NCBI GenBank assembly: GCA_037969035.1
Contig: JBBKWU010000016.1
Span: forward strand, 1 to 64,000
Source: JBBKWU01 sp037969035
GTDB taxonomy: Bacteria; Pseudomonadota; Alphaproteobacteria; Micavibrionales; Micavibrionaceae
Length of the DNA: 64,000 nucleotides
Reading direction: 5' to 3'
A program made the translations under genes and the position numbers. Positions within the stretch are counted from its first letter, which is position 1. Every line of letters starts with the position of its first letter. This document shows, piece after piece, positions 45,551 through 54,277 of this stretch. The notes beneath the pieces are model-generated. The model was not told the DNA's origin, ran no database searches, and was given only the letters and a program-made list of their open reading frames with translations.

Positions 45551-46546
45551 ATGAATGAACTAGCTCAAATATTTAACAGCGTTGCCCCTTACGTTGGATA
45601 TGGCGTAGCAGCACTTACGGGTCTATTGATGTCAAAAGGCCTGATTAAGAACGCTTTTTATTCCGTCGAACAGGAGCATGTAGGCCTTGTACAGCGTTTT
45701 GGTAAGCACGTCAGAACGAACACAGACTCCGGCCTGAAGATGAAAATCCCTTATTTCGAAAAAGTATCACAGGTTTCATTACAGGAGTTTCAAACAACAG
45801 AAAATCTGGAAACAAAAACAACTGATGATTTGTTCGTTGATCTGCCGATTTCGATCCACTTTCAGATTTCAGACCCTGCCACGTACAAGTTCAAAAAAGG
45901 CAACGCGGTTGACCTGATGAAAAAGAACGTATCGGCTGCTGTGCGTAAATATACGTCACAAAAATCCTTCCAAGAGCTTTACGACGAGCGTCAAGAAATT
46001 CGTGACGGCGTTTTGAAAGCCATTGAAGATAAAATTGCGGAATTTGGTATTCAAATTAACGACATCGTTATTGACGAGCCTCGTGCTTCCGATGCGGTTA
46101 AGAAAACCTTTGATAGTGTTCGCTCATCCTCTCTTGCAAAAGAAGTCGCGAAAAACGATGCCGAAGCCGACTACACACGCCGCGTTAGAAGTGCGGAAGC
46201 CGACAAACAACGTAACATCCTTATTGGTGAAGGTGTTGCGGGCTTCCGTGAGAAAATTGCGTCGGGTTATTCTGTCCTTCGTAAACAGCTTGTTGCTGAT
46301 GGTGTTGACCCAGCCGCCGCAGATGCGTTCATGGCCGAAGCCATGCGCCTTGATACGCTGCGCGATATTGGCGACAAGGGCAACATGGTGATTGTTTCAC
46401 CAGACAGCAGCAGCGGCAACCGCCTTGCGGAAATGCAAACATTGTCTCACACAATGGGTCGCACACCAGCAGCGGAACAAGATACAAAACCAAAACGTTC
46501 CGCGCCTGTGGCATCAGAACAAAAACCTGCGGCACCAAGCGTATAA
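45551..46546 (+). CDS. SPFH/Band 7 domain protein, copy 1
   Basis: A 331-residue membrane-attached scaffold protein. An N-terminal hydrophobic segment (YVGYGVAALTGLLMSKG) is followed by the SPFH domain (VEQEHVGLVQRFGKHVRTNT to INDIVIDEPRASDAVKKTF). A coiled coil rich in Ala/Glu/Arg comes next, then the block FMAEAMRLDTLRDIGDKGNM, with a Pro/Ala/Lys-rich C-terminal tail absent from copy 2. SPFH proteins such as HflK/HflC form rings around membrane proteases. The convergent neighbour two genes on is ftsH. AACGAGGAG precedes the start. Confidence 0.88.
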   Translation: MNELAQIFNSVAPYVGYGVAALTGLLMSKGLIKNAFYSVEQEHVGLVQRFGKHVRTNTDSGLKMKIPYFEKVSQVSLQEFQTTENLETKTTDDLFVDLPISIHFQISDPATYKFKKGNAVDLMKKNVSAAVRKYTSQKSFQELYDERQEIRDGVLKAIEDKIAEFGIQINDIVIDEPRASDAVKKTFDSVRSSSLAKEVAKNDAEADYTRRVRSAEADKQRNILIGEGVAGFREKIASGYSVLRKQLVADGVDPAAADAFMAEAMRLDTLRDIGDKGNMVIVSPDSSSGNRLAEMQTLSHTMGRTPAAEQDTKPKRSAPVASEQKPAAPSV

Positions 46547-46569
46547 AGTTACCACACACCACCCACACG

Positions 46570-46602
46570 AAAAGGCGGGAGATTTTCTTCCGCCTTTTTT
46601 AT
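46570..46602 (+). terminator. Rho-independent terminator after SPFH copy 1
   Basis: Stem AAAGGCGG/CCGCCTTT with a loop of about 14 bases and a T run, 24 bases after the stop. The second SPFH gene therefore probably has its own promoter. Confidence 0.85.
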
Positions 46603-46729
46603 ATGCGGCAAGCACAACAGATAAGACAGGCACATAAGCATTGCCCCAGATTCCATTAGCCCTTAATATATTGGCATGCCGTTCGGCAATTCGTCTGCTT
46701 TTCCAACTTCACATCAATAGGAACACATA

Positions 46730-47620
46730 ATGGATTTTATTATTTCGCCCTTCTTCGTCACCCTTATCATTTTCTGCGCCGTCGTGCTCAGTGGTCTTTA
46801 CACCGTTGATCAACAATATGAAGGGTTGGTTACACGATTTGGTAAACACGTGCGCACAAACCCTCTTGCTGGTCTTAAAATAAAAATTCCATTTATTGAG
46901 CGCGTCGTACGAATTTCGATGAAAGAACGCCAAGTGGATGAGGCCTTAACAACAAAAACCACTGATGATTTATTTGTTGAGCTTCCTATTTCTGTGCATT
47001 TTCAGGTCAATAATTCGGCTGTGTATTATTTTGAAAAAGAAGATCCTGTGCGCTTAATGAAAAAAGTAGTGGCGGCATCGGTGCGTAAATATACATCGGC
47101 AAAATCGTTTCAGGAGCTTTACGACGAGCGTCAGGAAATCAAGCAAGGCGTTATGGATGCCGTGCATGAGCAAGTCACTGGCTTTGGTATTCAAATCAAC
47201 GATATCGTGATCGACGAGCCACAAGCATCCGAAGCCGTGAAGAAAACATTCGACCGCGTGCGCTCTAGCTCGCTTGAAAAAGATGCTGCCAAAAACGAAG
47301 CAGAAGCAGAATATATCCGCCGCGTAAGAAGCGCCGAAGCGGATAAGGAGCGCAACATATTGATCGGTCAAGGTGTTGCAGGCTTTCGTGAAAAAATTGC
47401 ATCTGGTTACTCTACCCTTCGTAAGAAGCTCATTGATGATGGTGTGGATCCGAATGCGGCCGATAACTTCATGGCCGAAGCCATGCGCCTTGATACGCTG
47501 CGTGATATCGGCGACAAGGGCAACATGGTGATTGTGTCTCCCGATTCAAATGTGGGCGGACGTATTGCGGAATTGCAAACGCTCAGCAAGACAGCCACAA
47601 GCGCGGCCAATAAAAATTAG
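46730..47620 (+). CDS. SPFH/Band 7 domain protein, copy 2
   Basis: A 296-residue paralogue of the preceding gene. It has a stronger N-terminal membrane helix (FFVTLIIFCAVVLSGLYTV), then long blocks almost identical to copy 1, for example ASGYSTLRKKLIDDGVDPNA and AEAMRLDTLRDIGDKGNMVI. It ends soon after the second block. Divergence is concentrated at both ends, so the shared core was duplicated and then kept under selection. It converges on ftsH. Confidence 0.88.
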   Translation: MDFIISPFFVTLIIFCAVVLSGLYTVDQQYEGLVTRFGKHVRTNPLAGLKIKIPFIERVVRISMKERQVDEALTTKTTDDLFVELPISVHFQVNNSAVYYFEKEDPVRLMKKVVAASVRKYTSAKSFQELYDERQEIKQGVMDAVHEQVTGFGIQINDIVIDEPQASEAVKKTFDRVRSSSLEKDAAKNEAEAEYIRRVRSAEADKERNILIGQGVAGFREKIASGYSTLRKKLIDDGVDPNAADNFMAEAMRLDTLRDIGDKGNMVIVSPDSNVGGRIAELQTLSKTATSAANKN

Positions 47621-47645
47621 GTTCAGACCATAGAACAAAAAAACA

Positions 47646-47673
47646 AAAGGCGGGTGACTTTCCCGCCTTTTTT
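47646..47673. terminator. Bidirectional terminator between SPFH copy 2 and ftsH
   Basis: Stem AAAAGGCGGG/CCCGCCTTTT with a short loop and a T run on the right. The left flank is A-rich, so it can also serve ftsH from the other side. Confidence 0.85.
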
Positions 47674-47718
47674 AATGTCGTTCTTCAACGCTGTTCTGCG
47701 CGTTTTAAGGGAGATGAT

Positions 47719-49659
47719 TTATGCCCCTTGTGGAAGCTCACCACCGCCGCCAAGACCGCCAAATTCACCGCCCGTTGGGACAGAAGATTTCGGTGCGCCG
47801 TTATTATCATCATCGGCTGGTTCATCACGGATAATCGCCTCACCACGTAGCAATGTCTGGATATCGTCACCAGAAAGCATTTCATATTCTAGCAATGCTT
47901 TGGCAATCGTGTGTAGATCATCGAGCTTGTCTTTCAGGATTTTTTCAGCCGTTTTATAGGCTTCTTCCACGATCGCACGTGTTTCGGAATCCACCATCGC
48001 TGCCGTATCATCAGACAGGTTTTTGGATTGCGCGACAGAGTGCCCAAGGAACACTTCTTCTTGATCCGCACCGTAGCGTAACGGGCCAAGCTTGTCCGAC
48101 ATGCCCCATTCTGTGACCATGCGGCGCGCAATGGAGGTTGCTTGCTTGATATCGCTAGACGCACCCGTTGTCACCATATCGTAACCGAAGATGATTTCTT
48201 CAGCGATACGTCCGCCCATCGCCACAGCCAAATCAGCCTTAAGCTTTGCACGGGACATTGATATACGGTCATTTTCAGGCAAACGCATCACGAGACCCAG
48301 CGCACGACCGCGCGGGATGATAGTTGCTTTGTGGATAGGGTCAGATTCTTTGAGGTTCACACCGACAAGCGCGTGGCCTGCCTCATGGTAAGCGGTCAGC
48401 TTTTTCTCATCATCGCTCATCACCATGGATTTACGCTCAGCACCCATCATGACTTTGTCTTTGGCATCTTCGAATTCAGCCATGCCAACAACGCGTTTAC
48501 CACGGCGTGCAGCAAGCAACGCCGCTTCGTTCACAAGGTTTGCCAAATCAGCACCAGAGAAACCCGGTGTTCCACGCGCAATCACGAGAGGTTCAACATT
48601 TTTGGAAAGCGGCACTTTTTTCATGTGCACTTTCAAAATTTTATCGCGACCTTTGATATCAGGCAACGGCACAACAACTTGACGGTCAAAACGACCAGGA
48701 CGCAAGAGCGCAGGGTCAAGAACATCAGGGCGGTTCGTTGCCGCAATCAGGATAATGCCTTCGTTGGTTTCAAAGCCGTCCATCTCAACCAAAAGCTGGT
48801 TCAATGTTTGCTCGCGTTCGTCATTACCACCACCCAAGCCTGCGCCACGGTGACGACCGACAGCATCGATCTCGTCAATAAAGATAATGCAGGGCGCGTT
48901 TTTCTTGCCTTGCTCGAACATATCACGGACACGCGAGGCACCAACACCAACGAACATTTCAACAAAGTCTGAGCCTGAAATACTAAAGAACGGCACTTGC
49001 GCTTCACCCGCAACGGCGCGTGCGATAAGCGTTTTACCAGTACCCGGTGAACCAACAAGCAATGCGCCTTTCGGGATTTTACCGCCCAAGCGTTGGAATT
49101 TTTGTGGGTCTTTTAGGAATTCAACGATTTCCTCAAGCTCTTGTTTGGCTTCTTCGATGCCTGCGACATCATCAAATGTCACACGACCATTTTGTTCGGT
49201 CAGCAAACGCGCACGAGACTTACCAAAGCCCATAGCACCATTACCGCCCTTGCCTTGCATCTGGCGCATAAAGAACACCCAAACACCAATCAACAGCAGC
49301 ATCGGGAACCATGAAAGGAAAATACCCAACGCACTAATTTGGTCGCCATCTTCTTCTTCGGCCAAGATACGCACGCCTGTGCCTTGCAAGCGATCAACAA
49401 CGTTTTCGTTATTGGGCACAAGAACGTTAAATTCTTGTCCGCCGCTCGCATAGTGACCGCTAATCTCTTGCCCCTTAATGATCACATCAGAAATTTGACC
49501 GCCTGCGGCCTCAGCCATGAAATCACTATAGGCGAGTGCGGCTTGGTCGGGCGCGTTTTGGCTCTGCGTTTCTTGAAACACATTAAACAGAAAGGCCAGA
49601 ACAAGGCCGATAGCCATCCAAAAAACGAGATTACGTCCAAAATTATTCACAAGCGACAT
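47719..49659 (-). CDS. ftsH: ATP-dependent zinc metalloprotease FtsH
   Basis: A 646-residue hexameric inner-membrane AAA+ protease that degrades misplaced membrane proteins and regulators such as RpoH and LpxC. Two membrane helices (about 10-28 and 107-128) flank a small periplasmic domain. The ATPase shows Walker A GSPGTGKT, Walker B IIFIDEIDAVG and the second region of homology ATNRPDVLDPALLRPGRFDR. The zinc site is HEAGHALVG. The Gly-rich C-terminus is usual. It follows tilS by 84 bases in the standard pal-cpoB-tilS-ftsH order. Confidence 0.97.
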   Translation of the reverse strand: MSLVNNFGRNLVFWMAIGLVLAFLFNVFQETQSQNAPDQAALAYSDFMAEAAGGQISDVIIKGQEISGHYASGGQEFNVLVPNNENVVDRLQGTGVRILAEEEDGDQISALGIFLSWFPMLLLIGVWVFFMRQMQGKGGNGAMGFGKSRARLLTEQNGRVTFDDVAGIEEAKQELEEIVEFLKDPQKFQRLGGKIPKGALLVGSPGTGKTLIARAVAGEAQVPFFSISGSDFVEMFVGVGASRVRDMFEQGKKNAPCIIFIDEIDAVGRHRGAGLGGGNDEREQTLNQLLVEMDGFETNEGIILIAATNRPDVLDPALLRPGRFDRQVVVPLPDIKGRDKILKVHMKKVPLSKNVEPLVIARGTPGFSGADLANLVNEAALLAARRGKRVVGMAEFEDAKDKVMMGAERKSMVMSDDEKKLTAYHEAGHALVGVNLKESDPIHKATIIPRGRALGLVMRLPENDRISMSRAKLKADLAVAMGGRIAEEIIFGYDMVTTGASSDIKQATSIARRMVTEWGMSDKLGPLRYGADQEEVFLGHSVAQSKNLSDDTAAMVDSETRAIVEEAYKTAEKILKDKLDDLHTIAKALLEYEMLSGDDIQTLLRGEAIIRDEPADDDNNGAPKSSVPTGGEFGGLGGGGELPQGA

Positions 49660-49743
49660 CCTTTGTCAGGAAAGTTAAAAACATTGATACTTTATAGATA
49701 ATTATAGCGTTTGTCCAAGCAAACAAGGGCTAAAAGTGCGGAT

Positions 49744-50790
49744 TTACGCCATATTTTCTTTTTCGGCACTTAATGTTTTCCGCTGTGCATCAAGGCGGAA
49801 AATAACGCCGCCGAGCGTTGCGGCCTTAAATTCATCAGTTCCGAAAATGCGGGTGCATAATTCCTCGCATTTTTCCATGCGCGGTGCGTAATTTTTATCA
49901 GGATTGAATTGCGCCATAATACGAAGCAAAACCCGCAAACGAATTTCTTCGGGGTTTGCGGATAGCGCGTTGTAATCAAATGAGAGAAGCGCAGCGTTTT
50001 CGTTCACAATAGCGTTCGTAAAAGCCGTGTCAGTGTATTGCTCAAGCGCAACACGCGCACGAGACAAACGCGCCGCCGTCACAGAAAGGCGCTTTGCTGT
50101 TAACCCCTCCTCTGCCAACGCCGCCGCCGATTTTCGCAAACGTGGGCGGGCGTAATGATCGTTTTCATTGCTCGGGTCTTGCACGTAGGAAACGCTCGAG
50201 TCTTTGCAATAAGAGAGAATGTCTTCTTTTGTCACGCTGAGGAGCGGACGTAAAATCATGAGATCATCATTATAAGGCTGCGCGGGTTGCATACAGGACA
50301 AACCATCAAGGCCGCTTCCTTTGGCAAGGCGGAACAAAAATGTTTCGGCTTGGTCATCACGATGGTGCGCCACAAACAAATGATGAATATCATGTTCGGC
50401 GCAGTATTCCGCCATCATCGCGTAACGATCATGGCGCGCATCTTCCATGATTCGGGATTGGGGCTCATCCTTATCAACCGTGCGTGTGAGAATGATATGA
50501 CGGACATTGGGTAAGTCAGACAACCATAAACCAACTTGGTTGGCTTCGGTTGTTGCCTCTTCACGCAGGCCGTGATCGAGCGTCATGGCATGGATTTGCA
50601 CGCCGCTGCTGAGTGCCCATTGTGAGAGAAGATGACACAGCGCCATGCTGTCGGGCCCGCCTGAGACGGCCACCGCCAAAGGTGCATCGCCAGAGAAATC
50701 GCGCAGAGGAAGGAAATCATCAAGTGTTTTGGGAGAGAGAGGTTGCGGCGTTTCAATGTCGTCCATTTTACTTTCGCTATCGGTCGGCAT
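49744..50790 (-). CDS. tilS: tRNA(Ile)-lysidine synthetase
   Basis: A 348-residue enzyme that converts cytidine 34 of tRNA-Ile(CAU) to lysidine, needed to read AUA codons. The PP-loop motif is LAVAVSGGPDSMALCHLL. Family motifs LDHGLREEA, RHDRYAMMAEYC and HHRDDQAETFLFRLAKGSGL follow. The C-terminal substrate domain is short, as in other alphaproteobacteria. Its start codon shares one base with the cpoB stop. An internal ATG eight codons on is an alternative start. Confidence 0.94.
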   Translation of the reverse strand: MPTDSESKMDDIETPQPLSPKTLDDFLPLRDFSGDAPLAVAVSGGPDSMALCHLLSQWALSSGVQIHAMTLDHGLREEATTEANQVGLWLSDLPNVRHIILTRTVDKDEPQSRIMEDARHDRYAMMAEYCAEHDIHHLFVAHHRDDQAETFLFRLAKGSGLDGLSCMQPAQPYNDDLMILRPLLSVTKEDILSYCKDSSVSYVQDPSNENDHYARPRLRKSAAALAEEGLTAKRLSVTAARLSRARVALEQYTDTAFTNAIVNENAALLSFDYNALSANPEEIRLRVLLRIMAQFNPDKNYAPRMEKCEELCTRIFGTDEFKAATLGGVIFRLDAQRKTLSAEKENMA

Positions 50791-51809
50791 TACTTACAGC
50801 CCAGTTTTGTCTTTTCTTGCTCGGCACGGTTTAACACAGGGCTATTGCCGGAAGGATACTGGCGGTTAAGCTGCGTAAAGGTAAGGCACGCGCTGTCTTT
50901 ATCGCCTTTCCCAGCGAGCGACAAAGCAAGCTTCAAAAGGTTATCGGGGCCTTTGGGGCCGTCAGGATATTTTTGGTAGGCTTCGGCGAATGTTCGTGTG
51001 GCTTGATCAAAGTCATTGCGCACATAAAATGTTTCACCCAGCCAATACATCGCGTTTGCCGATAACACATGGTCAGGATATTTTTTCAAAAATGTTTCGA
51101 ATGAGGCTTGTGCAGCGACATAATTATTGTCTTTAAGAAGTGCGAAAGCTTGTTCATATTCCGCCGCAGGTCCTTCGTTCAAGGATACAGCCGAGTATGT
51201 TGCATCACCAGAGGCACCTTCGGTCACGCTTAACTGCCCCATGGGTTTTGCGCTGTCGGGTAATTTATTGATCGGCGGTGATGGCATGTCACTGTCGGGA
51301 ACGACCATATCGTTTTGCGTCAGAGTGTTTGAGGACACGCTGTTCGCATCGTCATAGTACTCATCATCATAAGTTGTGCTAGGGGTATTGTTGGTGCTGC
51401 CTGTCATTATCGGCGCACCGTTATTGGGCGTTGATACGGCGGCAGCTTTTGAGGCTTCAAGCGTTTCAATACGCTGTAGGGCTTGGGTCAATTTTTCTTG
51501 GAGTTGGCGCGTCTCATAACTTTGTTCTTCAACACGCCCTGTTAGGTTGCGCACTTCACCCTCGATTTGTCCGAAACGAAGCTCGATTTGCGCACGTCCT
51601 GCGGCATCTTCTTCGTCGGCATCAAACAATGTTGACGGCGGCGGCATCATTTCGCCGCGATAAACGGCATGGTTGAGCGTCTCTAGCTCGTTCTCAAGCC
51701 GCTTTAAACGGGCATCCGTGTCGGTGCCATTCTGCGCAAACGCCGGTGCGGACAAAACCAGCACCAGCGTTACGCAAATCATTAGTTGTGTTACAGTTTT
51801 AACTGTCAC
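50790..51809 (-). CDS. cpoB: Cell division coordinator CpoB (YbgF)
   Basis: A 339-residue periplasmic protein linking peptidoglycan synthesis and outer-membrane constriction by way of the Tol-Pal system. A signal peptide ends SAPAFAQ. A coiled coil (about 30-115) contains LKRLENELETLNHAVYRGEM, a Ser/Thr/Asn/Pro linker follows, and three tetratricopeptide repeats close the protein (YEQAFALLKDNNYVAAQASF, ANAMYWLGETFYVRNDFDQA). It begins just after pal and touches tilS. Confidence 0.93.
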   Translation of the reverse strand: MTVKTVTQLMICVTLVLVLSAPAFAQNGTDTDARLKRLENELETLNHAVYRGEMMPPPSTLFDADEEDAAGRAQIELRFGQIEGEVRNLTGRVEEQSYETRQLQEKLTQALQRIETLEASKAAAVSTPNNGAPIMTGSTNNTPSTTYDDEYYDDANSVSSNTLTQNDMVVPDSDMPSPPINKLPDSAKPMGQLSVTEGASGDATYSAVSLNEGPAAEYEQAFALLKDNNYVAAQASFETFLKKYPDHVLSANAMYWLGETFYVRNDFDQATRTFAEAYQKYPDGPKGPDNLLKLALSLAGKGDKDSACLTFTQLNRQYPSGNSPVLNRAEQEKTKLGCK

Positions 51810-51811
51810 GC

Positions 51812-52357
51812 TTAGTCTACCGTTGTTACGCTACGACGGTTTTGTGACCATGCTGAGGTGTTAGAACCCATAACCGCAGGTCTTTCTTTACCGTAGCTGA
51901 TTGTGTTTACACGACGTGGGTCAACACCGAGAGCAACAAGATAGTTTTTCACAGATGTTGCACGACGATCACCAAGAGCCAAGTTGTATTCACGTGTACC
52001 ACGTTCATCACAATGACCAGCAACAGTTATGTTTGTTGATGGGTATTTTTTCAACCATTCAGCTTGCAGCTCAAGTGTGCGCTGTGCTTCAGGTGTTAGG
52101 CTGTATTGGTCGTAACCAAAGAATACACGATCACCAACATTCACAACCAAGTCTTGTTGTGAACCAGGGGCTGGACCATCAATTGCGTATTGATCCATAC
52201 CGTATTGGTCTTGACCACCCAATGGGCCGTCTGTGATGTCTTCACGTGTTTCCACGTTAATCATGCCTGCGTCGCTTGTTGCATCATCAGATGAACATGC
52301 AGAAACTGTAAATACCACTGCTAGAATGGCTAGTGTGCGGAAGATCATATGCCTCAC
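51812..52357 (-). CDS. pal: Peptidoglycan-associated lipoprotein Pal
   Basis: A 181-residue outer-membrane lipoprotein with lipobox TVSACS. A linker of about 50 residues precedes the OmpA-like domain (VFFGYDQYSLTPEAQRTLEL, ITVAGHCDERGTREYNLALG, VNTISYGKERPAVMG), which binds meso-diaminopimelate through the conserved Asp and Arg. It works with TolQRAB at the septum. No tolQ, tolR, tolA or tolB lies upstream; the next gene is a degenerate sortase. Confidence 0.96.
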   Translation of the reverse strand: MRHMIFRTLAILAVVFTVSACSSDDATSDAGMINVETREDITDGPLGGQDQYGMDQYAIDGPAPGSQQDLVVNVGDRVFFGYDQYSLTPEAQRTLELQAEWLKKYPSTNITVAGHCDERGTREYNLALGDRRATSVKNYLVALGVDPRRVNTISYGKERPAVMGSNTSAWSQNRRSVTTVD

Positions 52358-52496
52358 TCCTTCGCGTTAAAATAACATTATCAATCCGACTCAATAATTA
52401 GAGACTTCCTAATCAAGAGTCTAGTCCTAGTTTACGTCTATCCCAGAATTACACAGGGAAATTTCAAGTGCCGGTCAAAAAGCCATTTTTCACCCC

Positions 52497-53135
52497 TTAT
52501 AACGTACCGTTAGGGGCGTCCACATTTGGTGCCATTTCTGACGTCATTTGCGGTGGGGCTTTATATTCCCGCGCGACAACAACATATTTCAGTGCCTTAT
52601 CATCTTGCCAGTTTTCCGATGGGTAGCTGGCGGAGAGCAAAAGAATACTTTCGTCACCAGACACCGGAACATGTATTTCACCGACGCGTGTTACAATAAG
52701 GTTATCGACATAGTATGCTGTCGTCTTTCCTTCTAACGTTTCCAATTCGAAAATAGTTCCCGCATTTAAATCACGCAAGAATCCGAACTGTAAATCGCGG
52801 CGGCCTGAGATCAGGCTGATGCCCGCCTCGCCTGGTAAATCTGTGCCATCATGCCATCCGGGAGCATAGCTCAATACATGGCTGTCTTGTCCTTGCATCA
52901 CCACAAATGATTCGTGCCGATCTGGAAATGTCAGTTTTGCCACAGGGTGACTGCCGAACCACGGCCATGGCTTCGCATTTTCGCCCGTTGCGCGCGCATT
53001 TTGCCATGATTTTTCAATCAGGTAATGCGGCATTTTTTGACCGATCTTAGCCAGAGTCGCGCCATCTATATAGATTAACGCCGCGCAAGATAATGTAATT
53101 GTGAAGCATATTGCGAAAAGAATTTTTCGAGCCAT
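52497..53135 (-). CDS. Class GN-like sortase lacking all catalytic residues
   Basis: A 212-residue protein with an N-terminal membrane helix (ILFAICFTITLSCAALIYI) and the layout of class GN sortases of Gram-negative bacteria: helix, KSWQNARATGENAKPWPWF, HVLSYAPGW, then a sortase core. The three active-site positions are changed. The His of AGHRDTHF is Arg112 (SGRRDLQF), the Cys of TCYP is Ser170 (LSASYP), and the Arg before YVV is Lys183 (LKYVVVA). The frame is intact and the fold-defining residues remain, so this looks like a maintained pseudoenzyme. It lies 139 bases upstream of pal on the same strand. Confidence 0.75.
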   Translation of the reverse strand: MARKILFAICFTITLSCAALIYIDGATLAKIGQKMPHYLIEKSWQNARATGENAKPWPWFGSHPVAKLTFPDRHESFVVMQGQDSHVLSYAPGWHDGTDLPGEAGISLISGRRDLQFGFLRDLNAGTIFELETLEGKTTAYYVDNLIVTRVGEIHVPVSGDESILLLSASYPSENWQDDKALKYVVVAREYKAPPQMTSEMAPNVDAPNGTL

Positions 53136-53213
53136 GTGATTCTCCCTGTCGTCTGAACAGTTTTAATGACAGATTAGGGCGAAAATATGGACAGAGTAAC
53201 TTTATCTGTATTT

Positions 53214-54200
53214 TTATATTTTTAATTTGAAATTAGGGTCATTCTTCATCGCCGCCGCAATTTTTGTGACCATGGGATGAAACGCGCCCAATTTACCAGA
53301 CGCTATTCTATGAAAGGCCTTACGCAATTTTTCCATGCCTTTAACTTCAATCTGACGAATACGCTCTTTAGACACATCATATTGCGTACCAAGATCTTCG
53401 AGTATTTTGGGATCATCAAGCAAACGACGCTGTATCACGATATCTTTTTCGCGTTCATTCAAAGAACCAAAAGCCTCTAATAGTATACTGCGACACACAT
53501 CAGCCTCATCTTGCTTCTCATAGGCATCCGCCGCTTGCAGCGAGTCATCTTCTATTGTGTCCTGAAAGGTCATCGTCGCGCCGTCATCATTTACAGGCAC
53601 GCTCAATGACGCATCACCGCCACTTAAGCGCCCCGCCATATGTTTAACCTCCGCAACAGAGACGGTTAACTTGCGATCGCTATCATTGATTTCATCGGTT
53701 AAGGCTTGCCAATGTTTGTCTTCATATTGGGGCGTGTCCATAACTTGATAACGTTGCTGAATAACCTGCATGGCCTTGCGCAGACTAAAAAACAACGTTT
53801 TATGTGCCGCCAACGTTCCTATTTTTACAACTGAATGTTGCTTCATGGCATGCTCGTTAATAGACGCCCTTATCCAGTGCACAGCATAAGTTGCAAAACG
53901 GAGCTCTTTTCCTTCAACTTTATCGGGATCGTATTTAACGGCAGCCTTCAACAGACCTTCAAACGCCAATTGCCTAATATCCTGTTCCGATAACCCATAT
54001 CCATTATATTGTCTGGCCTGACTTAATCCAAAACGCATATGCGCCTCGACCAATTTATTGCGGGCATCAATGTCTTCATAATCGCGCCACGCGCGGCCAA
54101 GCTGCGCATCTTCGCCTTTTGCCAACATCGGGATGGCGCGCACCTGATGATAAAATGTCATGGTTTCGCTATCTGGTATATTTTGTTCTTGATTTGACAT
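53214..54200 (-). CDS. RpoH-like sigma-70 family factor, divergent
   Basis: A 328-residue sigma factor nearest to the heat-shock sigma-32 group. Region 2 reads KLVEAHMRFGLSQARQYNGY and FATYAVHWIRASINEHAM, with His-Trp replacing the usual Trp-Trp. The RpoH box is HKTLFFSLRKAM. Region 4 ends IRQIEVKGMEKLRKAFHRIA with a normal helix-turn-helix. It is longer than typical RpoH and diverged in region 2.4, so it may be a second RpoH with altered promoter choice. FtsH, which degrades RpoH in other bacteria, is encoded about 4 kb downstream. Confidence 0.8.
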   Translation of the reverse strand: MSNQEQNIPDSETMTFYHQVRAIPMLAKGEDAQLGRAWRDYEDIDARNKLVEAHMRFGLSQARQYNGYGLSEQDIRQLAFEGLLKAAVKYDPDKVEGKELRFATYAVHWIRASINEHAMKQHSVVKIGTLAAHKTLFFSLRKAMQVIQQRYQVMDTPQYEDKHWQALTDEINDSDRKLTVSVAEVKHMAGRLSGGDASLSVPVNDDGATMTFQDTIEDDSLQAADAYEKQDEADVCRSILLEAFGSLNEREKDIVIQRRLLDDPKILEDLGTQYDVSKERIRQIEVKGMEKLRKAFHRIASGKLGAFHPMVTKIAAAMKNDPNFKLKI

Positions 54201-54277
54201 GTTTGTCTTTTCATCCCTGTTTCATAAACAGATAATTATTAACATAACACGCCATCATTGCGCAAATTTAATTGTGG

